Below the pieces are notes generated by a model that searched no databases, was not told where the DNA came from, and saw only the letters and a list, made by a program, of their open reading frames with translations. Below are positions 10,851 to 19,544 of a stretch of 64,000 nucleotides of DNA, one piece after another. The DNA lies in NCBI RefSeq assembly GCF_000020125.1, contig NC_010676.1:496001-560000 (forward strand), given 5' to 3'. The first letter of the stretch is position 1; each line of letters starts with the position of its first letter. A program made the translations under genes and the position numbers. This DNA comes from Paraburkholderia phytofirmans PsJN (lineage in GTDB: Bacteria; Pseudomonadota; Gammaproteobacteria; Burkholderiales; Burkholderiaceae).

Positions 10851-10883
10851 AACGGTTGCCATTGGTCTTTCCAACGAACCGTT
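10851..10883. promoter_or_regulatory. Nested inverted repeat upstream of the MocR-type gene
   Basis: The outer arms AACGGTT (10851-10857) and AACCGTT (10877-10883) flank inner arms TTGG (10862-10865) and CCAA (10871-10874) around nearly the same centre. It ends 27 bp before the MocR-type start codon, a position suited to an operator for autoregulation or a leader hairpin. Function is inferred from position only. Confidence 0.35.
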
Positions 10884-10910
10884 TCCCAGACACTCAAGGT
10901 AGCCACCCGG

Positions 10911-12383
10911 ATGGAAATCCATATCGCGGTCGAAGGTCATCACGATCTGTCCGGCCAGATCTATCGGCAGTTGCGCGCGGGCATTCTCGAAGGCCGGCTC
11001 GCGGGCGGCACGCGTCTGCCGTCCACGCGTGAGCTCGCCACGCAACTGGGCGTGTCGCGCAAGACCACGCTCGACGTGTTCGAGCGGCTGCTCTCCGAAG
11101 GCTATCTGAGCGCGCGCGGCGGCTCGGGCACTTTCGTCGCTGACGGTCTGGAGCGTCTGCCGGTGGAGCGCTCCGCGCATGCGCGGGCCGCGGAGTCGTC
11201 GCGCGAACGGGCCAGGGCGAAAGCCGCCGCGCGCGCCCAGCCGCTGTGGGACGAGATGCCCGAGAGCTTGCCTCTGCCGAAGCCTTCGGTGGCGTCGCCG
11301 CAAGACTTCGTCGGCGGCGCGACCGATAAGACGCTGTTTCCCTTCGACATCTGGCGCCGCTGCGTGAACCACGCGTTGCGTGCGCAAGCGCGCGGTCCCG
11401 GCATCTATCGCGATACGGCCGGCGAGCAGGAGCTGCGCCTCGCGATCTCGCGCTACCTGGCCTTCAACCGCGCCGTCTCGAGCAACTGGGAAGACGTGAT
11501 CGTCACGCAAGGCGCGCAGCACGCGCTCGATCTGCTGGCGCGTATCTCATTGCGCGCCGGCGAAGTCGCGGCGATCGAGGACCCCGCTTATTTGCCGGCG
11601 CATGCGTGCCTGAAGGCGACCGGCGCGCGCGTGGTGCCCGTGCCGGTGGATGCGGAAGGCCTGATCGTCAGCAAGCTGCCGGACAAGGCGCGGCTCGTCT
11701 ACGTGACGCCTTCGCATCAGTTTCCGCTCGGCATGCCGATGAGCCTCGAGCGTCGCGTCGAGTTGCTCGAATGGGCGCAGAAACGCGGCGCGGTGATCAT
11801 CGAGGACGACTACGACTGCGAGTACCGTTTCGAAGGACGCCCGATGGAGCCGCTCAAAAGCCTCGACCGCGCCGGACTGGTCGCCTACGTCGGCACGTTT
11901 TCGAAGACGATCTTTCCGGAACTGCGCGTCGGCTATGTGGTGCCCCCGGCCTCGCTCTACGGTCCGCTCATCAAGGCGCGCCAGATCGGCGACTGGCACG
12001 GCTGCACGCTCACGCAAACGGCGCTCGCGTCGTTCATGCTCAACGGCGAATTCGCCAAACATCTGCGGCGCATGCACAAGACCTACGCGGCGCGCCGCGC
12101 GATGCTGCTCGATCATCTGCATGGCGGCCTCGCACCCTGGTTCGAACCGATCGTGCCGACCGCCGGCATCCACATGGCGGCCCGTCTGAAAGCGCCGCTG
12201 ACGGAAGAAGCGGTGGTGAGCGCGGCGCGTGAAGCGTCGATCGGCTTGTATGGACTCGCGCCGTTTTATGTCCGCGCGAAGCCGCAGCCGGGCCTGATGT
12301 TCGGCTACGGCAATATCGCGGTCGAGCACATCGATGCCGCGCTCACCAAGCTCGCCGGCATCCTGCCGCGGCTCACGCAATAG
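10911..12383 (+). CDS. MocR/PdxR-type GntR regulator with aminotransferase-like domain
   Basis: A 490-residue fusion. Residues about 10-80 form a GntR winged helix (QIYRQLRAGILEGRLAGGTR, then LPSTRELATQLGVSRKTTL and the wing GYLSARGGSGTFV). A linker leads into a fold-type-I aminotransferase domain from about residue 130 to the end, with the PLP-lysine motif FSKTIFPELRVGY and the earlier IEDDYDCEYRF that holds the cofactor. Such proteins bind PLP and usually regulate vitamin B6 or amino-acid genes, often a divergent neighbour. Here there is no divergent partner: the POT transporter lies upstream in the same direction behind a terminator, so its target is unclear. Confidence 0.9.
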   Translation: MEIHIAVEGHHDLSGQIYRQLRAGILEGRLAGGTRLPSTRELATQLGVSRKTTLDVFERLLSEGYLSARGGSGTFVADGLERLPVERSAHARAAESSRERARAKAAARAQPLWDEMPESLPLPKPSVASPQDFVGGATDKTLFPFDIWRRCVNHALRAQARGPGIYRDTAGEQELRLAISRYLAFNRAVSSNWEDVIVTQGAQHALDLLARISLRAGEVAAIEDPAYLPAHACLKATGARVVPVPVDAEGLIVSKLPDKARLVYVTPSHQFPLGMPMSLERRVELLEWAQKRGAVIIEDDYDCEYRFEGRPMEPLKSLDRAGLVAYVGTFSKTIFPELRVGYVVPPASLYGPLIKARQIGDWHGCTLTQTALASFMLNGEFAKHLRRMHKTYAARRAMLLDHLHGGLAPWFEPIVPTAGIHMAARLKAPLTEEAVVSAAREASIGLYGLAPFYVRAKPQPGLMFGYGNIAVEHIDAALTKLAGILPRLTQ

Positions 12384-12514
12384 GCCCGCGACGCACGTGG
12401 TGTTGGTCTAAATCAAGAAGGTGCAGGCCAACGCGAACACGATCTCAAACACGTCAGTCGGCAGTAAAACTGTTTTGAGTGCCGCCCGCGATTTTCTGTC
12501 GCAGGGCGAGATTG

Positions 12515-12556
12515 GCCTCCCCCTGCAGCGTTTTTCGCTGCAGGAGGCGTGTTTTT
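12515..12556 (+). terminator. Probable terminator downstream of the MocR-type gene
   Basis: CTGCAGCG (12523-12530) and CGCTGCAG (12536-12543) form an 8-bp stem around a five-base TTTTT loop, extended by CCTCC/GGAGG. A T-rich run (12551-12556) follows. It lies about 130 bp beyond the stop codon. Confidence 0.6.
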
Positions 12557-12673
12557 TCCGCCGCGTGAAAGTACATGACGTGCGAGCCATGAAGTGTTTT
12601 TCGCGATCATCGAGCGATCCGCCGACGATGCCCAAGCGCAGAAAGTGCCGTTATTCATGCATCGAAATGACTT

Positions 12674-12687
12674 GTAACGTACGTTAC
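12674..12687. promoter_or_regulatory. 14-bp perfect palindrome upstream of the HU-like gene
   Basis: GTAACGTACGTTAC is self-complementary and stands in an otherwise featureless 514-bp gap (12384-12897), about 210 bp before the HU-like start. It looks like a site for a dimeric repressor, but no candidate protein is adjacent. The remainder of the gap holds the MocR-side terminator and AT-rich sequence just before the HU-like gene, which probably carries its promoter. Confidence 0.35.
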
Positions 12688-12897
12688 GTGTTCGTGTTGC
12701 CCGGCCCCTCGACGCACGTTTACCCGCTAAAACAAGCATCAAAATGTGTTGCGCAGTCTGCGCCGCGCAACAAACCTTCGCTGTTATACATAAAAGAGTC
12801 GCGCAAATCGCATTAGCGCTTGTAGAATCCGGCGTTGAAGCGTGCACATACGGTGTGCGCTTCGTGCAATTCACTGACCACAACAGGTAGGAGAAAC

Positions 12898-13350
12898 ATG
12901 CCGACTTCCGCAAAAAAGGTGGCCAAGAAGGCTGCTGCCCCGGTACCCGCCAAGAAGGTTGCTGCAAAGAAAGTTCCTGCGAAGAAGGCCGTCGCAGCTA
13001 AGAAGGTCGCCGTGAAGGCGTCCAGCGCTCCGGCGCCGATCAAGGACACCTTCACGAAGGCCTCGCTGGCTGCACACGTCGCTGAACGCGCTGCTGTGGA
13101 ACCGAAGACCGCCAAGGCTGTTCTGGCTGCGCTCGAAGACACGATCCTCGGCGCCGTGCACAAGAAGGGCGCTGGCGAATTCACGCTGTCGGGTCTTCTG
13201 AAGATCGTCGTGCAAGCTGTCCCGGCGAAGAAGAAGCGCTTCGGCAAAGACCCGTTCTCGGGCGAAGAGCGTTGGTTCCCGGCCAAGCCGGCTAGCGTGC
13301 GCATCAAGGCACGTCCGCTGAAGAAGCTGAAAGACGCTGCTGCAGGCTGA
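12898..13350 (+). CDS. HU-family DNA-binding protein with Lys/Ala-rich N-terminal tail
   Basis: A 150-residue nucleoid protein. Residues 1-45 are a histone-H1-like tail (MPTSAKKVAKKAAAPVPAKK and further AKK repeats). From about residue 50 the HU/IHF fold follows: FTKASLAAHVAERAAVEPKT, then GEFTLSGLLKIVV and a long basic arm (PAKKKRFGKDPFSGEE). It ends with another Lys-rich patch. I start at the ATG at 12898, which has TAGGAGA 5 bp upstream; the TTG at 12835 has no such site. Tailed HU proteins are known in Burkholderiaceae and Bordetella, where the tail adds non-specific DNA affinity. A strong terminator ends the unit, so it is probably monocistronic. Confidence 0.9.
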   Translation: MPTSAKKVAKKAAAPVPAKKVAAKKVPAKKAVAAKKVAVKASSAPAPIKDTFTKASLAAHVAERAAVEPKTAKAVLAALEDTILGAVHKKGAGEFTLSGLLKIVVQAVPAKKKRFGKDPFSGEERWFPAKPASVRIKARPLKKLKDAAAG

Positions 13351-13401
13351 TCGCGTTTCGCGCGTCGCCGCTGTTTTAACAATGGTTGACGCGTGAGACG
13401 G

Positions 13402-13422
13402 CCCGAGGGACATTTCCTCGGG
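13402..13422 (+). repeat. Small stem-loop between the HU-like gene and its terminator
   Basis: CCCGAGG (13402-13408) and CCTCGGG (13416-13422) form a perfect 7-bp stem with a 7-base loop in the 3' untranslated part of the HU-like transcript. It may protect the message; it has no T run of its own. Confidence 0.4.
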
Positions 13423-13446
13423 ACGATCCGCTGTACATGTTGTCTG

Positions 13447-13480
13447 AATCCCCGTGGGTGAAAGTCCACGGGGATTTTTT
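13447..13480 (+). terminator. Strong rho-independent terminator after the HU-like gene
   Basis: A perfect 11-bp stem (AATCCCCGTGG at 13447-13457, complement at 13466-13476) with an 8-base loop ends in a run of six T. The next 275 bp up to the ATP-grasp gene contain no gene that I can support. Confidence 0.92.
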
Positions 13481-13754
13481 GTGTACGTTCGCAGCGCGTT
13501 GAGATTTCGCGGAGCACCTTGCATCTCCTGCTCTATCGGTGCACCACGGTGCCACGTATGCACTGTACTAGCGCATCATGGGCCGCCGCAGTACGATGGC
13601 AGCGAAGCCATGCCGGCCGGGATGCGCTATTCGCGTGCATGCAAGCGGTTTAGTACGTGGAAAGCTCAATGGCATAGCGCTTGCTTGATCGATTGTCGAA
13701 CACCGAATGCGCAGCGCATTCGCCTTCTATCCGACAACAAGAGCGGGGCGTGAC

Positions 13755-15164
13755 ATGCGATGCTATGACGAGATGCGTCATCATGACGATGCCGTGCGGC
13801 CACACTACGCGCGCTTTGAGCGGTGGCTGGTGAAGCAGGGCAACGAAGCGATCGCACGCAAGCGTGCGGAAGCCGACCTGCTGTTTCGCCGGGTCGGCAT
13901 CACCTTCGCGGTGAACGGCGATCTGTCCGGCACCGAGCGGCTGATCCCATTCGACCTGATTCCGCGCATCATTCCGCGCGGTGAATGGCAGACGCTCGAG
14001 GCCGGTTTGCGTCAGCGCGTGCAGGCGCTCAATCTGTTCATTCACGACGTCTATCACGACCGCAATATCGTGCGCGCCGGCATTGTGCCGGCCGAGCAGG
14101 TCTACACCAATGCGCAATACCGGCCTGAAATGCAGGGCGTGAATGTGCCGCTCGGTGTTTACGCGCATATCGCCGGCGTCGACGTGGTGCGAGCGGGCGA
14201 CGAGGGCGAGTTCTACGTGCTCGAAGACAACCTGCGGGTGCCGTCGGGCGTCTCCTATATGCTCGAAAACCGCAAGATGATGATGCGGCTTTTCCCCGAG
14301 CTGTTCGTGCAGAACCGCATTGCGCCGGTCGCGCATTATCCCGATCTGTTGCTCGATACGCTGCGCTCGGTCGCGCCCGAAGGCGTCGACGATCCAGTCG
14401 TGGTGGTGCTCACGCCGGGCATGTACAACTCCGCGTATTTCGAGCATACGTTCCTCGCGCAGCAGATGGGCGTGGAGCTGGTGGAAGGCAAGGATCTGTT
14501 CGTCGACGACAACTATGTGTTCATGCGCACCACGCAAGGACCGAAACGCGTCGACGTGATCTACCGCCGCGTCGACGACGATTTTCTCGACCCGCTCGCT
14601 TTCCGTAACGACTCGGCGCTCGGCGTGCCGGGTCTCCTGACTGCGTATCGCGCGGGCCGCGTGGCGCTCGCGAACGCGATGGGCACTGGCATCGCCGACG
14701 ACAAATCGATCTACCCGTACGTGCCGGAAATGATCGAGTTTTACCTCGGCGAGAAGCCGATCCTCAACAACGTGCCCACGTTCCAGTGCCGCAAGCCCGA
14801 CGATCTGGCGTACACGCTCGCGCATTTGCCGGAACTGGTGGTGAAGGAAGTGCACGGCGCGGGTGGCTACGGCATGCTCGTCGGACCGGCTTCGACGAAA
14901 GCCGAAATCGAGTCGTTCCGCGAGCGTCTGATCGCGCGTCCGGCGGGGTACATCGCGCAGCCCACGCTCGCGCTCTCAGCATGTCCGACCTTCGTCGAAG
15001 CCGGCATCGCGCCGCGTCATATCGACTTGCGTCCGTTCGTGCTGTCCGGCAAGACCGTCACGATGGTCGCCGGCGGACTCACGCGGGTGGCGTTGCAGGA
15101 GGGCTCGCTCGTCGTCAATTCGTCGCAGGGAGGCGGGACCAAAGATACGTGGATGGTCGACTGA
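13755..15164 (+). CDS. Circularly permuted ATP-grasp protein (DUF404/DUF407 type)
   Basis: A 469-residue protein of the circularly permuted ATP-grasp group predicted to form amide bonds between amino acids or peptides (an amidoligase). Landmarks are DLIPRIIPRGEWQTLEAGLR, ALNLFIHDVYHDR, FYVLEDNLRVPSGVSYMLEN (the ATP-grasp metal/nucleotide region in permuted order), VDVIYRRVDDDFLDPLAF, and the C-terminal VVKEVHGAGGYGMLVGPAS and GGLTRVAL blocks. I start at the ATG at 13755 (MRCYDEMRHHD) rather than the in-frame ATG at 13707. It is the first of four co-oriented genes ending in an Anbu peptidase; this grouping is a known conserved neighbourhood, probably a small peptide or peptide-tag synthesis and degradation system. 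Confidence 0.9.
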   Translation: MRCYDEMRHHDDAVRPHYARFERWLVKQGNEAIARKRAEADLLFRRVGITFAVNGDLSGTERLIPFDLIPRIIPRGEWQTLEAGLRQRVQALNLFIHDVYHDRNIVRAGIVPAEQVYTNAQYRPEMQGVNVPLGVYAHIAGVDVVRAGDEGEFYVLEDNLRVPSGVSYMLENRKMMMRLFPELFVQNRIAPVAHYPDLLLDTLRSVAPEGVDDPVVVVLTPGMYNSAYFEHTFLAQQMGVELVEGKDLFVDDNYVFMRTTQGPKRVDVIYRRVDDDFLDPLAFRNDSALGVPGLLTAYRAGRVALANAMGTGIADDKSIYPYVPEMIEFYLGEKPILNNVPTFQCRKPDDLAYTLAHLPELVVKEVHGAGGYGMLVGPASTKAEIESFRERLIARPAGYIAQPTLALSACPTFVEAGIAPRHIDLRPFVLSGKTVTMVAGGLTRVALQEGSLVVNSSQGGGTKDTWMVD

Positions 15165-15328
15165 CGCGGTTGCCGATGCGGTCGCACAAGCTTCACGCAA
15201 CCGCGCCTGCAACCCAACGCGCCGGGCAGCACGTGAGACGTAACACGCGCGCCGCCGGCGCACACGGATAACCAGCGCGAGCCTCTTACTTCGACGAGGC
15301 CTCGCGTCATCAGATACGGAACGCCGTC

Positions 15329-16279
15329 ATGCTAAGCCGAACCGCCGATCACCTTTTCTGGATGGCCCGCTACATGGAGCGCGCGGAGAACACCGCCCGC
15401 ATGCTCGATATCAACCTGAAGGCGCTGCTGTTGCCGCAGACGCCCGACCAGGAGGCGCGCGCGCAACGCTCGGTGCTGCGCATCTCCGAACTCGAAACCG
15501 CGTTTGCGCAGCGCCACGACGAACCGACTCGCGAAAACGTGCTCGATTTCATGGTGGCCGATGCGACCAATCCGTCGAGTATCCATTCGTGTCTGCAAGC
15601 CGCGCGCGAAAACGCCCGCGCCGTGCGCGGCACGTTGACGACCGAGTGGTGGGAAACCATCAACGATACATGGCTCGAATTCAATGAGCGCGCTTCGTCC
15701 GGCCAGGCCGCGAGCAATCCGGGCGCGCTGTTCGAGTGGGTCAAGTTCCGCTCGCATCTGTCGCGCGGCGTGACGATCGGCACCGCGCTGCAGGACGACG
15801 CGTTCTTCTTCACGCAGCTCGGCACTTTCCTCGAACGCGCCGACAACACCGCGCGGATTCTCGACGTGCGCTTTGCCGACGTCGAACCGAATTCACGCGA
15901 TGCCGCGCGCCAGCTCGAAGACTTCTATTACTGGACCTCGATCCTGAGTTCGGTGTCGGCGCTGGAGATCTATCGCAAGGTGTATCGCGATGTCGTCACG
16001 CCGGCGCGCGTGGTCGAACTGATGATCCTGAATCAGCAGATGCCGCGTTCGCTGCTGGCGTCGCTCGAAGGCGTCTGCGTGAATCTGGCGATGCTGCGCA
16101 CCTCCGGCTCGAATCAGTGCGAACGGTTCGCCGGCAAGCTGCGCGCCGAACTCGTCTACTCCGACATCCGGCAGATTTTCGAAGCCGGCCTGCACGCCTA
16201 TCTGACACAGTTCCTCGCTCGCGTGTTCGAGCTGGGCAATCTGGTTGCGCGTACCTATCTGATGTTGCCAGTCGCCTGA
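15329..16279 (+). CDS. Alpha-E domain protein (DUF403)
   Basis: A 316-residue, all-helical cytoplasmic protein. It opens with MLSRTADHLFWMARYMERAE, the hallmark of the alpha-E family, followed by a second copy of the motif near the middle (LGTFLERADNTARILDVRF). The family is found almost only beside permuted ATP-grasp ligases and transglutaminases, and its biochemical role is unknown. It starts 164 bp after the ATP-grasp gene and is separated from the transglutaminase gene by 12 bp. Confidence 0.9.
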   Translation: MLSRTADHLFWMARYMERAENTARMLDINLKALLLPQTPDQEARAQRSVLRISELETAFAQRHDEPTRENVLDFMVADATNPSSIHSCLQAARENARAVRGTLTTEWWETINDTWLEFNERASSGQAASNPGALFEWVKFRSHLSRGVTIGTALQDDAFFFTQLGTFLERADNTARILDVRFADVEPNSRDAARQLEDFYYWTSILSSVSALEIYRKVYRDVVTPARVVELMILNQQMPRSLLASLEGVCVNLAMLRTSGSNQCERFAGKLRAELVYSDIRQIFEAGLHAYLTQFLARVFELGNLVARTYLMLPVA

Positions 16280-16291
16280 CGGAGTTTCTTT

Positions 16292-17092
16292 ATGTACCTG
16301 ACGATCCGCCACGACACGTCCTATCGCTACGAAGCGACTGTCCATTATTCGATCCAGCAACTGCGGCTGACGCCGGCAAGCGGCGCCTCGCAGGTCGTGC
16401 GGCGCTGGGCCATCGACGCGCCGGGCAAGCTCGACGCGACTTTCGACGCTTACGGCAACGTGCTGCACACGCTGGTCATCAACAAGCCGCATAGCGAGAT
16501 TCGTCTGCACGTGGCCGGCGAAGTGGACACGATCCCGCTGATCGACGGCCATTTGCCCGACGCGGTCGGGCCGATTCCGCTCGAGCATTTCACCTGTTCG
16601 ACGCGCTTGACCGAGGCCGATGCGGCGGTCCGTGAACTGGCCGAATCAGTGCCGAGCCTGAGCAGCTCGGCGAATCTGATCGCGCTCGCCGAACAGATCG
16701 TGCAGCGCGTGAAGTACAACACGGGCATTACCGAAGTCACTAGCACGGCCGCCGAGGCGCTCGCGCTCGGCAACGGCGTATGTCAGGACCACGCGCATCT
16801 GATGCTCGCCTGCTGCCGCGCACGCGGCATTCCGGCGCGCTACGTGAGCGGCTATATCGAACCCGGCGAGGTCACGCACGGCGCGAGCCATGCATGGGTC
16901 GACGTGTGGGTCGACGGCAAGGGCTGGATTTCCATCGACGTCACCCATGCCGCGTTTGCCAGCGAACTCTACTGCCGCCTCGCCGTTGCGCGCGACTATG
17001 AAGCGGCCGCGCCGGTGCGTGGCCGGCGTATCGGCGGGCTGGAAGAACAGCTCAAAGTGTCCGTGACGGTCAGCGGGCAACAGTCACAATAG
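16292..17092 (+). CDS. Transglutaminase-like cysteine protease family protein
   Basis: A 266-residue protein. The N-terminal half is the bacterial transglutaminase N domain (MYLTIRHDTSYRYEATVHYS, then QQLRLTPA). The papain-like core follows with the complete triad: Cys164 in GVCQDHAH, His200 in GASHAWVDVW and Asp216 in SIDVTH. There is no signal peptide, so it acts in the cytoplasm, probably as an amidase or peptidase on the product of the neighbouring ATP-grasp enzyme; that pairing is inference from context. Confidence 0.92.
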   Translation: MYLTIRHDTSYRYEATVHYSIQQLRLTPASGASQVVRRWAIDAPGKLDATFDAYGNVLHTLVINKPHSEIRLHVAGEVDTIPLIDGHLPDAVGPIPLEHFTCSTRLTEADAAVRELAESVPSLSSSANLIALAEQIVQRVKYNTGITEVTSTAAEALALGNGVCQDHAHLMLACCRARGIPARYVSGYIEPGEVTHGASHAWVDVWVDGKGWISIDVTHAAFASELYCRLAVARDYEAAAPVRGRRIGGLEEQLKVSVTVSGQQSQ

Positions 17093-17176
17093 AGACGAGG
17101 GCGGCCTGCAGAGACGGCTCTAATGGCGCCTGCGAGCGCCAGCCCTCATATCGCCATTCAGAATAGGCCCGCAACG

Positions 17177-17189
17177 GCCGATAATCGGC
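17177..17189. promoter_or_regulatory. Small palindrome in the Anbu upstream region
   Basis: GCCGAT and ATCGGC around one central A form a perfect 13-base hyphenated palindrome 77 bp before the Anbu ATG, next to AT-rich TATAAC (17191-17196). It may be a promoter/operator that gives the peptidase its own expression. Confidence 0.28.
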
Positions 17190-17265
17190 ATATAACGGGA
17201 TAGAGGCGCATGCGCGCCGCTTTACAATAGCGCCGTTCAGTTGTTTTTTGCGGGTAACTTTTCTT

Positions 17266-18138
17266 ATGACTTACTGTGTCGCGATGTCCGTCGACGACGG
17301 TCTCGTGTTCCTCTCGGACACGCGCACCAACGCGGGCGTCGATCACATCAGCACCGCGCGCAAGATGTCGGTGTTCGAGCAGCCGGGCGAGCGTATGCTC
17401 ACGCTGCTGGGCGCCGGCAATCTGTCGCTGACTCAAGCGGTGCTGCACGAGCTGTCCGAGCCCACGGATCCTTCCCTGCCCACGCTCTGGAACGCGCCGA
17501 CCATGGCCGACGCGGCCCGCGTGATCGGCCGCGCGGTGCGTTGCGTGCATCAGCGCGAGGCGGAGGCGTTGCAGGAATTCGGCGTCGACTTCAATTGCAG
17601 TTTCATTCTAGGCGGGCAGATCGCGGGCAACCGGCCGCGCCTGTTCATGATTTACGCGGCGGGCAATTTCATCGAGGCGTCGGCGGTGAATCCGTATTTC
17701 CAGATCGGCGAGGCCAAATACGGCAAGCCGATCATCGACCGCGTGTTGACGCCGTCCACACCGCTCGACGAAGCCGCCAAATGCGCGCTGATCTCCATGG
17801 ACTCGACGCTGCGCTCGAATCTGTCGGTCGGCTTGCCGCTCGATCTGCTGGTCTACCAGAAGGACACGCTGCACGTTACGCGCTTCGTCTCGATTGATCA
17901 CGACAACGCGTACTTCGAGATGATTCACCGGACGTGGGGCGAGCGGCTGCGTCAGGTGTTCGGCGAGATTCCCGATCCGGACTGGCAGGAATCGCCGAAT
18001 GTGCCGCTGCTGCAGCGGGAGCGGGCACTGGTGCTGCACCGCGCGCCGGTGGGCGCCGATGGCATCGAGCATGAACTCGATGCGAAACCCGCGCAGACGT
18101 TGGCGCAGGCGGAGCGGGGCAAAGCGCAGCGGAAGTAA
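17266..18138 (+). CDS. Anbu, proteasome-like peptidase
   Basis: A 290-residue member of the Ntn-hydrolase/proteasome superfamily, the Anbu branch related to HslV. The start is the ATG at 17266, which gives Met-Thr-Tyr-Cys: removal of Met exposes Thr as the N-terminal nucleophile. The in-frame TTG at 17248 would add six residues before the Thr and is rejected for that reason. Family landmarks follow: GLVFLSDTRTNAGVDHISTA, FNCSFILGGQ, FQIGEAKYGKPIIDR and the Ser-rich SMDSTLRSNLSVGLPLDLL. It closes the cluster with the ATP-grasp, alpha-E and transglutaminase proteins. No AAA+ unfoldase gene is nearby, in keeping with Anbu elsewhere. Confidence 0.92.
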   Translation: MTYCVAMSVDDGLVFLSDTRTNAGVDHISTARKMSVFEQPGERMLTLLGAGNLSLTQAVLHELSEPTDPSLPTLWNAPTMADAARVIGRAVRCVHQREAEALQEFGVDFNCSFILGGQIAGNRPRLFMIYAAGNFIEASAVNPYFQIGEAKYGKPIIDRVLTPSTPLDEAAKCALISMDSTLRSNLSVGLPLDLLVYQKDTLHVTRFVSIDHDNAYFEMIHRTWGERLRQVFGEIPDPDWQESPNVPLLQRERALVLHRAPVGADGIEHELDAKPAQTLAQAERGKAQRK

Positions 18139-18285
18139 GCCGGAAGTCGCCGCCGCTTGCGTTCGGGGCAGCGTGACGTGGGGCTTCGCGGAAGCCAGTA
18201 CACGAAAGGTCGTCAGGAGCCTGAATCGGGCTTGCTGGCGGCCTTTTTCATTGGCTGGTCCAGAAGAGTCGAAGAACGCCGGACG

Positions 18286-18323
18286 AAAAAAAAACCAGCC
18301 ACAGGCTTTCGCCCGTGGCTGGT
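18286..18323 (-). terminator. Rho-independent terminator of the general porin gene
   Basis: On the minus strand a 9-bp stem (ACCAGCCAC and its complement, arms 18294-18302 and 18315-18323), extended by three G-C pairs beyond a mismatch and closed by a four-base loop, is followed by nine T. It starts 39 bp after the porin stop. Confidence 0.92.
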
Positions 18324-18362
18324 CTTCAACTGCGTGTTGCTTCAGCAGTCCGTCAAGTTCGA

Positions 18363-19544
18363 TTAGAACTTGTGGCGGATGCCCAGGCTGACCAGTTCTT
18401 GCGAGCTGGAAGCCGAGTTGTAGCCGTACGAACCGATTGCCGCGCCTGCGTCGACCAGACCGCCGCCCGACGTACGTTGCTGGCCGCTTGCGTGCTGGTA
18501 TGCGCCGACCAGGTAGACGTCCGTGCGCTTCGACAGGTTGTAGTCGCCGCCCAGGGAAACCTGGTGATACGTTGCGCTCGAATCGCCGCTAGCCTTGGTG
18601 TAGATGTAGCCCACGCCAACCAGCATGGCCGGCGTTGCCTGGTAACCCAGGTATGCGCCGCCGATGTTGTACTTCTCGGTCGAACCGAAGCCCGAATTTG
18701 CATCCGGCTTGTACTGTGCATTGCTGTAACGCAGGTTGGCCGTGAACGGGCCTGCCACATATTGCACAGCGACCGAAGCGATGCCGATCGACTTGGCCGC
18801 GGCGTATGCGCCGTTGACCTGGTTGTCGAACGTGCCGTCCGACGTGCTGCCGTTCCAGCCCACCGCGCCTGCCGACGTGCGGCTAGCCAGCGTGTTGCCG
18901 TTGTCCAGGCGGAAGTAGCCTGCAGCCACGCTGAACGGGCCCGTTGCGTACGTTGCAGCACCCGACCACGATTGACCCGAACCCGTTGCGCCAGCCACGC
19001 CGCCCAGAGCGTACATGCCTTCGAACTGGAAGCCGCTCCACACCGGCGAGGTGTACTTGATGGCGCTGTTCGTGCGCGAGGAGTTGTCGTTGTTGTCGAC
19101 GTCGCCCGGCGTGGTGAACGTGGAGCCGAAGTAGTTGTCAGCCGTCAGCGGCTGAACCAGGTCGACCAGCGGGTCGTATTGACGACCCAGCGTGAACGTA
19201 CCCCACTGATCACCCGTCAGGCCGACGTAGGCTTGACGACCGAACATGCGGCCGCCTTGACCCAGCTTGCCGGTGTTCACGTCAAAGCCGTTTTCCAACT
19301 GGAAGATCGCCTTCAGGCCACCGCCGAGGTCTTCCGTGCCTTTCAAGCCGAAACGCGGACCTTGCAGGTTGCCGCCGACCAGGCCAACTTGATTCGAGTT
19401 CTTGCCGTTCGTGTCGACGGTGTTGTGAGCGTACTGGATCGATTCATCGATCAAACCGTACAGGGTCACGCTGCTTTGAGCATGTGCCACGCCAGTGGCG
19501 CTCAGGAGCGCCAGCGAGAGGGTAGACAGTGCGATTCGTTTCAT
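18363..19544 (-). CDS. General Gram-negative porin (Omp38/OmpC-like)
   Basis: A 393-residue outer-membrane protein. A 21-residue signal peptide (MKRIALSTLSLALLSATGVAHA) is followed by QSSVTLYGLIDESIQYAHN, the standard first strand of Burkholderia/Neisseria-type trimeric porins. Conserved blocks include RFGLKGTEDLGGGLKAIFQL, FGRQAYVGLTGDQWGTFTLG and RQYDPLVD. It ends LVSLGIRHKF, with the C-terminal Phe needed for barrel assembly. I start at the ATG at 19544, with GGAG 7 bp upstream, not at the GTG at 19556. This porin gives passive passage of small hydrophilic solutes. A strong terminator lies downstream and a long AT-rich leader region upstream. Confidence 0.94.
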   Translation of the reverse strand: MKRIALSTLSLALLSATGVAHAQSSVTLYGLIDESIQYAHNTVDTNGKNSNQVGLVGGNLQGPRFGLKGTEDLGGGLKAIFQLENGFDVNTGKLGQGGRMFGRQAYVGLTGDQWGTFTLGRQYDPLVDLVQPLTADNYFGSTFTTPGDVDNNDNSSRTNSAIKYTSPVWSGFQFEGMYALGGVAGATGSGQSWSGAATYATGPFSVAAGYFRLDNGNTLASRTSAGAVGWNGSTSDGTFDNQVNGAYAAAKSIGIASVAVQYVAGPFTANLRYSNAQYKPDANSGFGSTEKYNIGGAYLGYQATPAMLVGVGYIYTKASGDSSATYHQVSLGGDYNLSKRTDVYLVGAYQHASGQQRTSGGGLVDAGAAIGSYGYNSASSSQELVSLGIRHKF

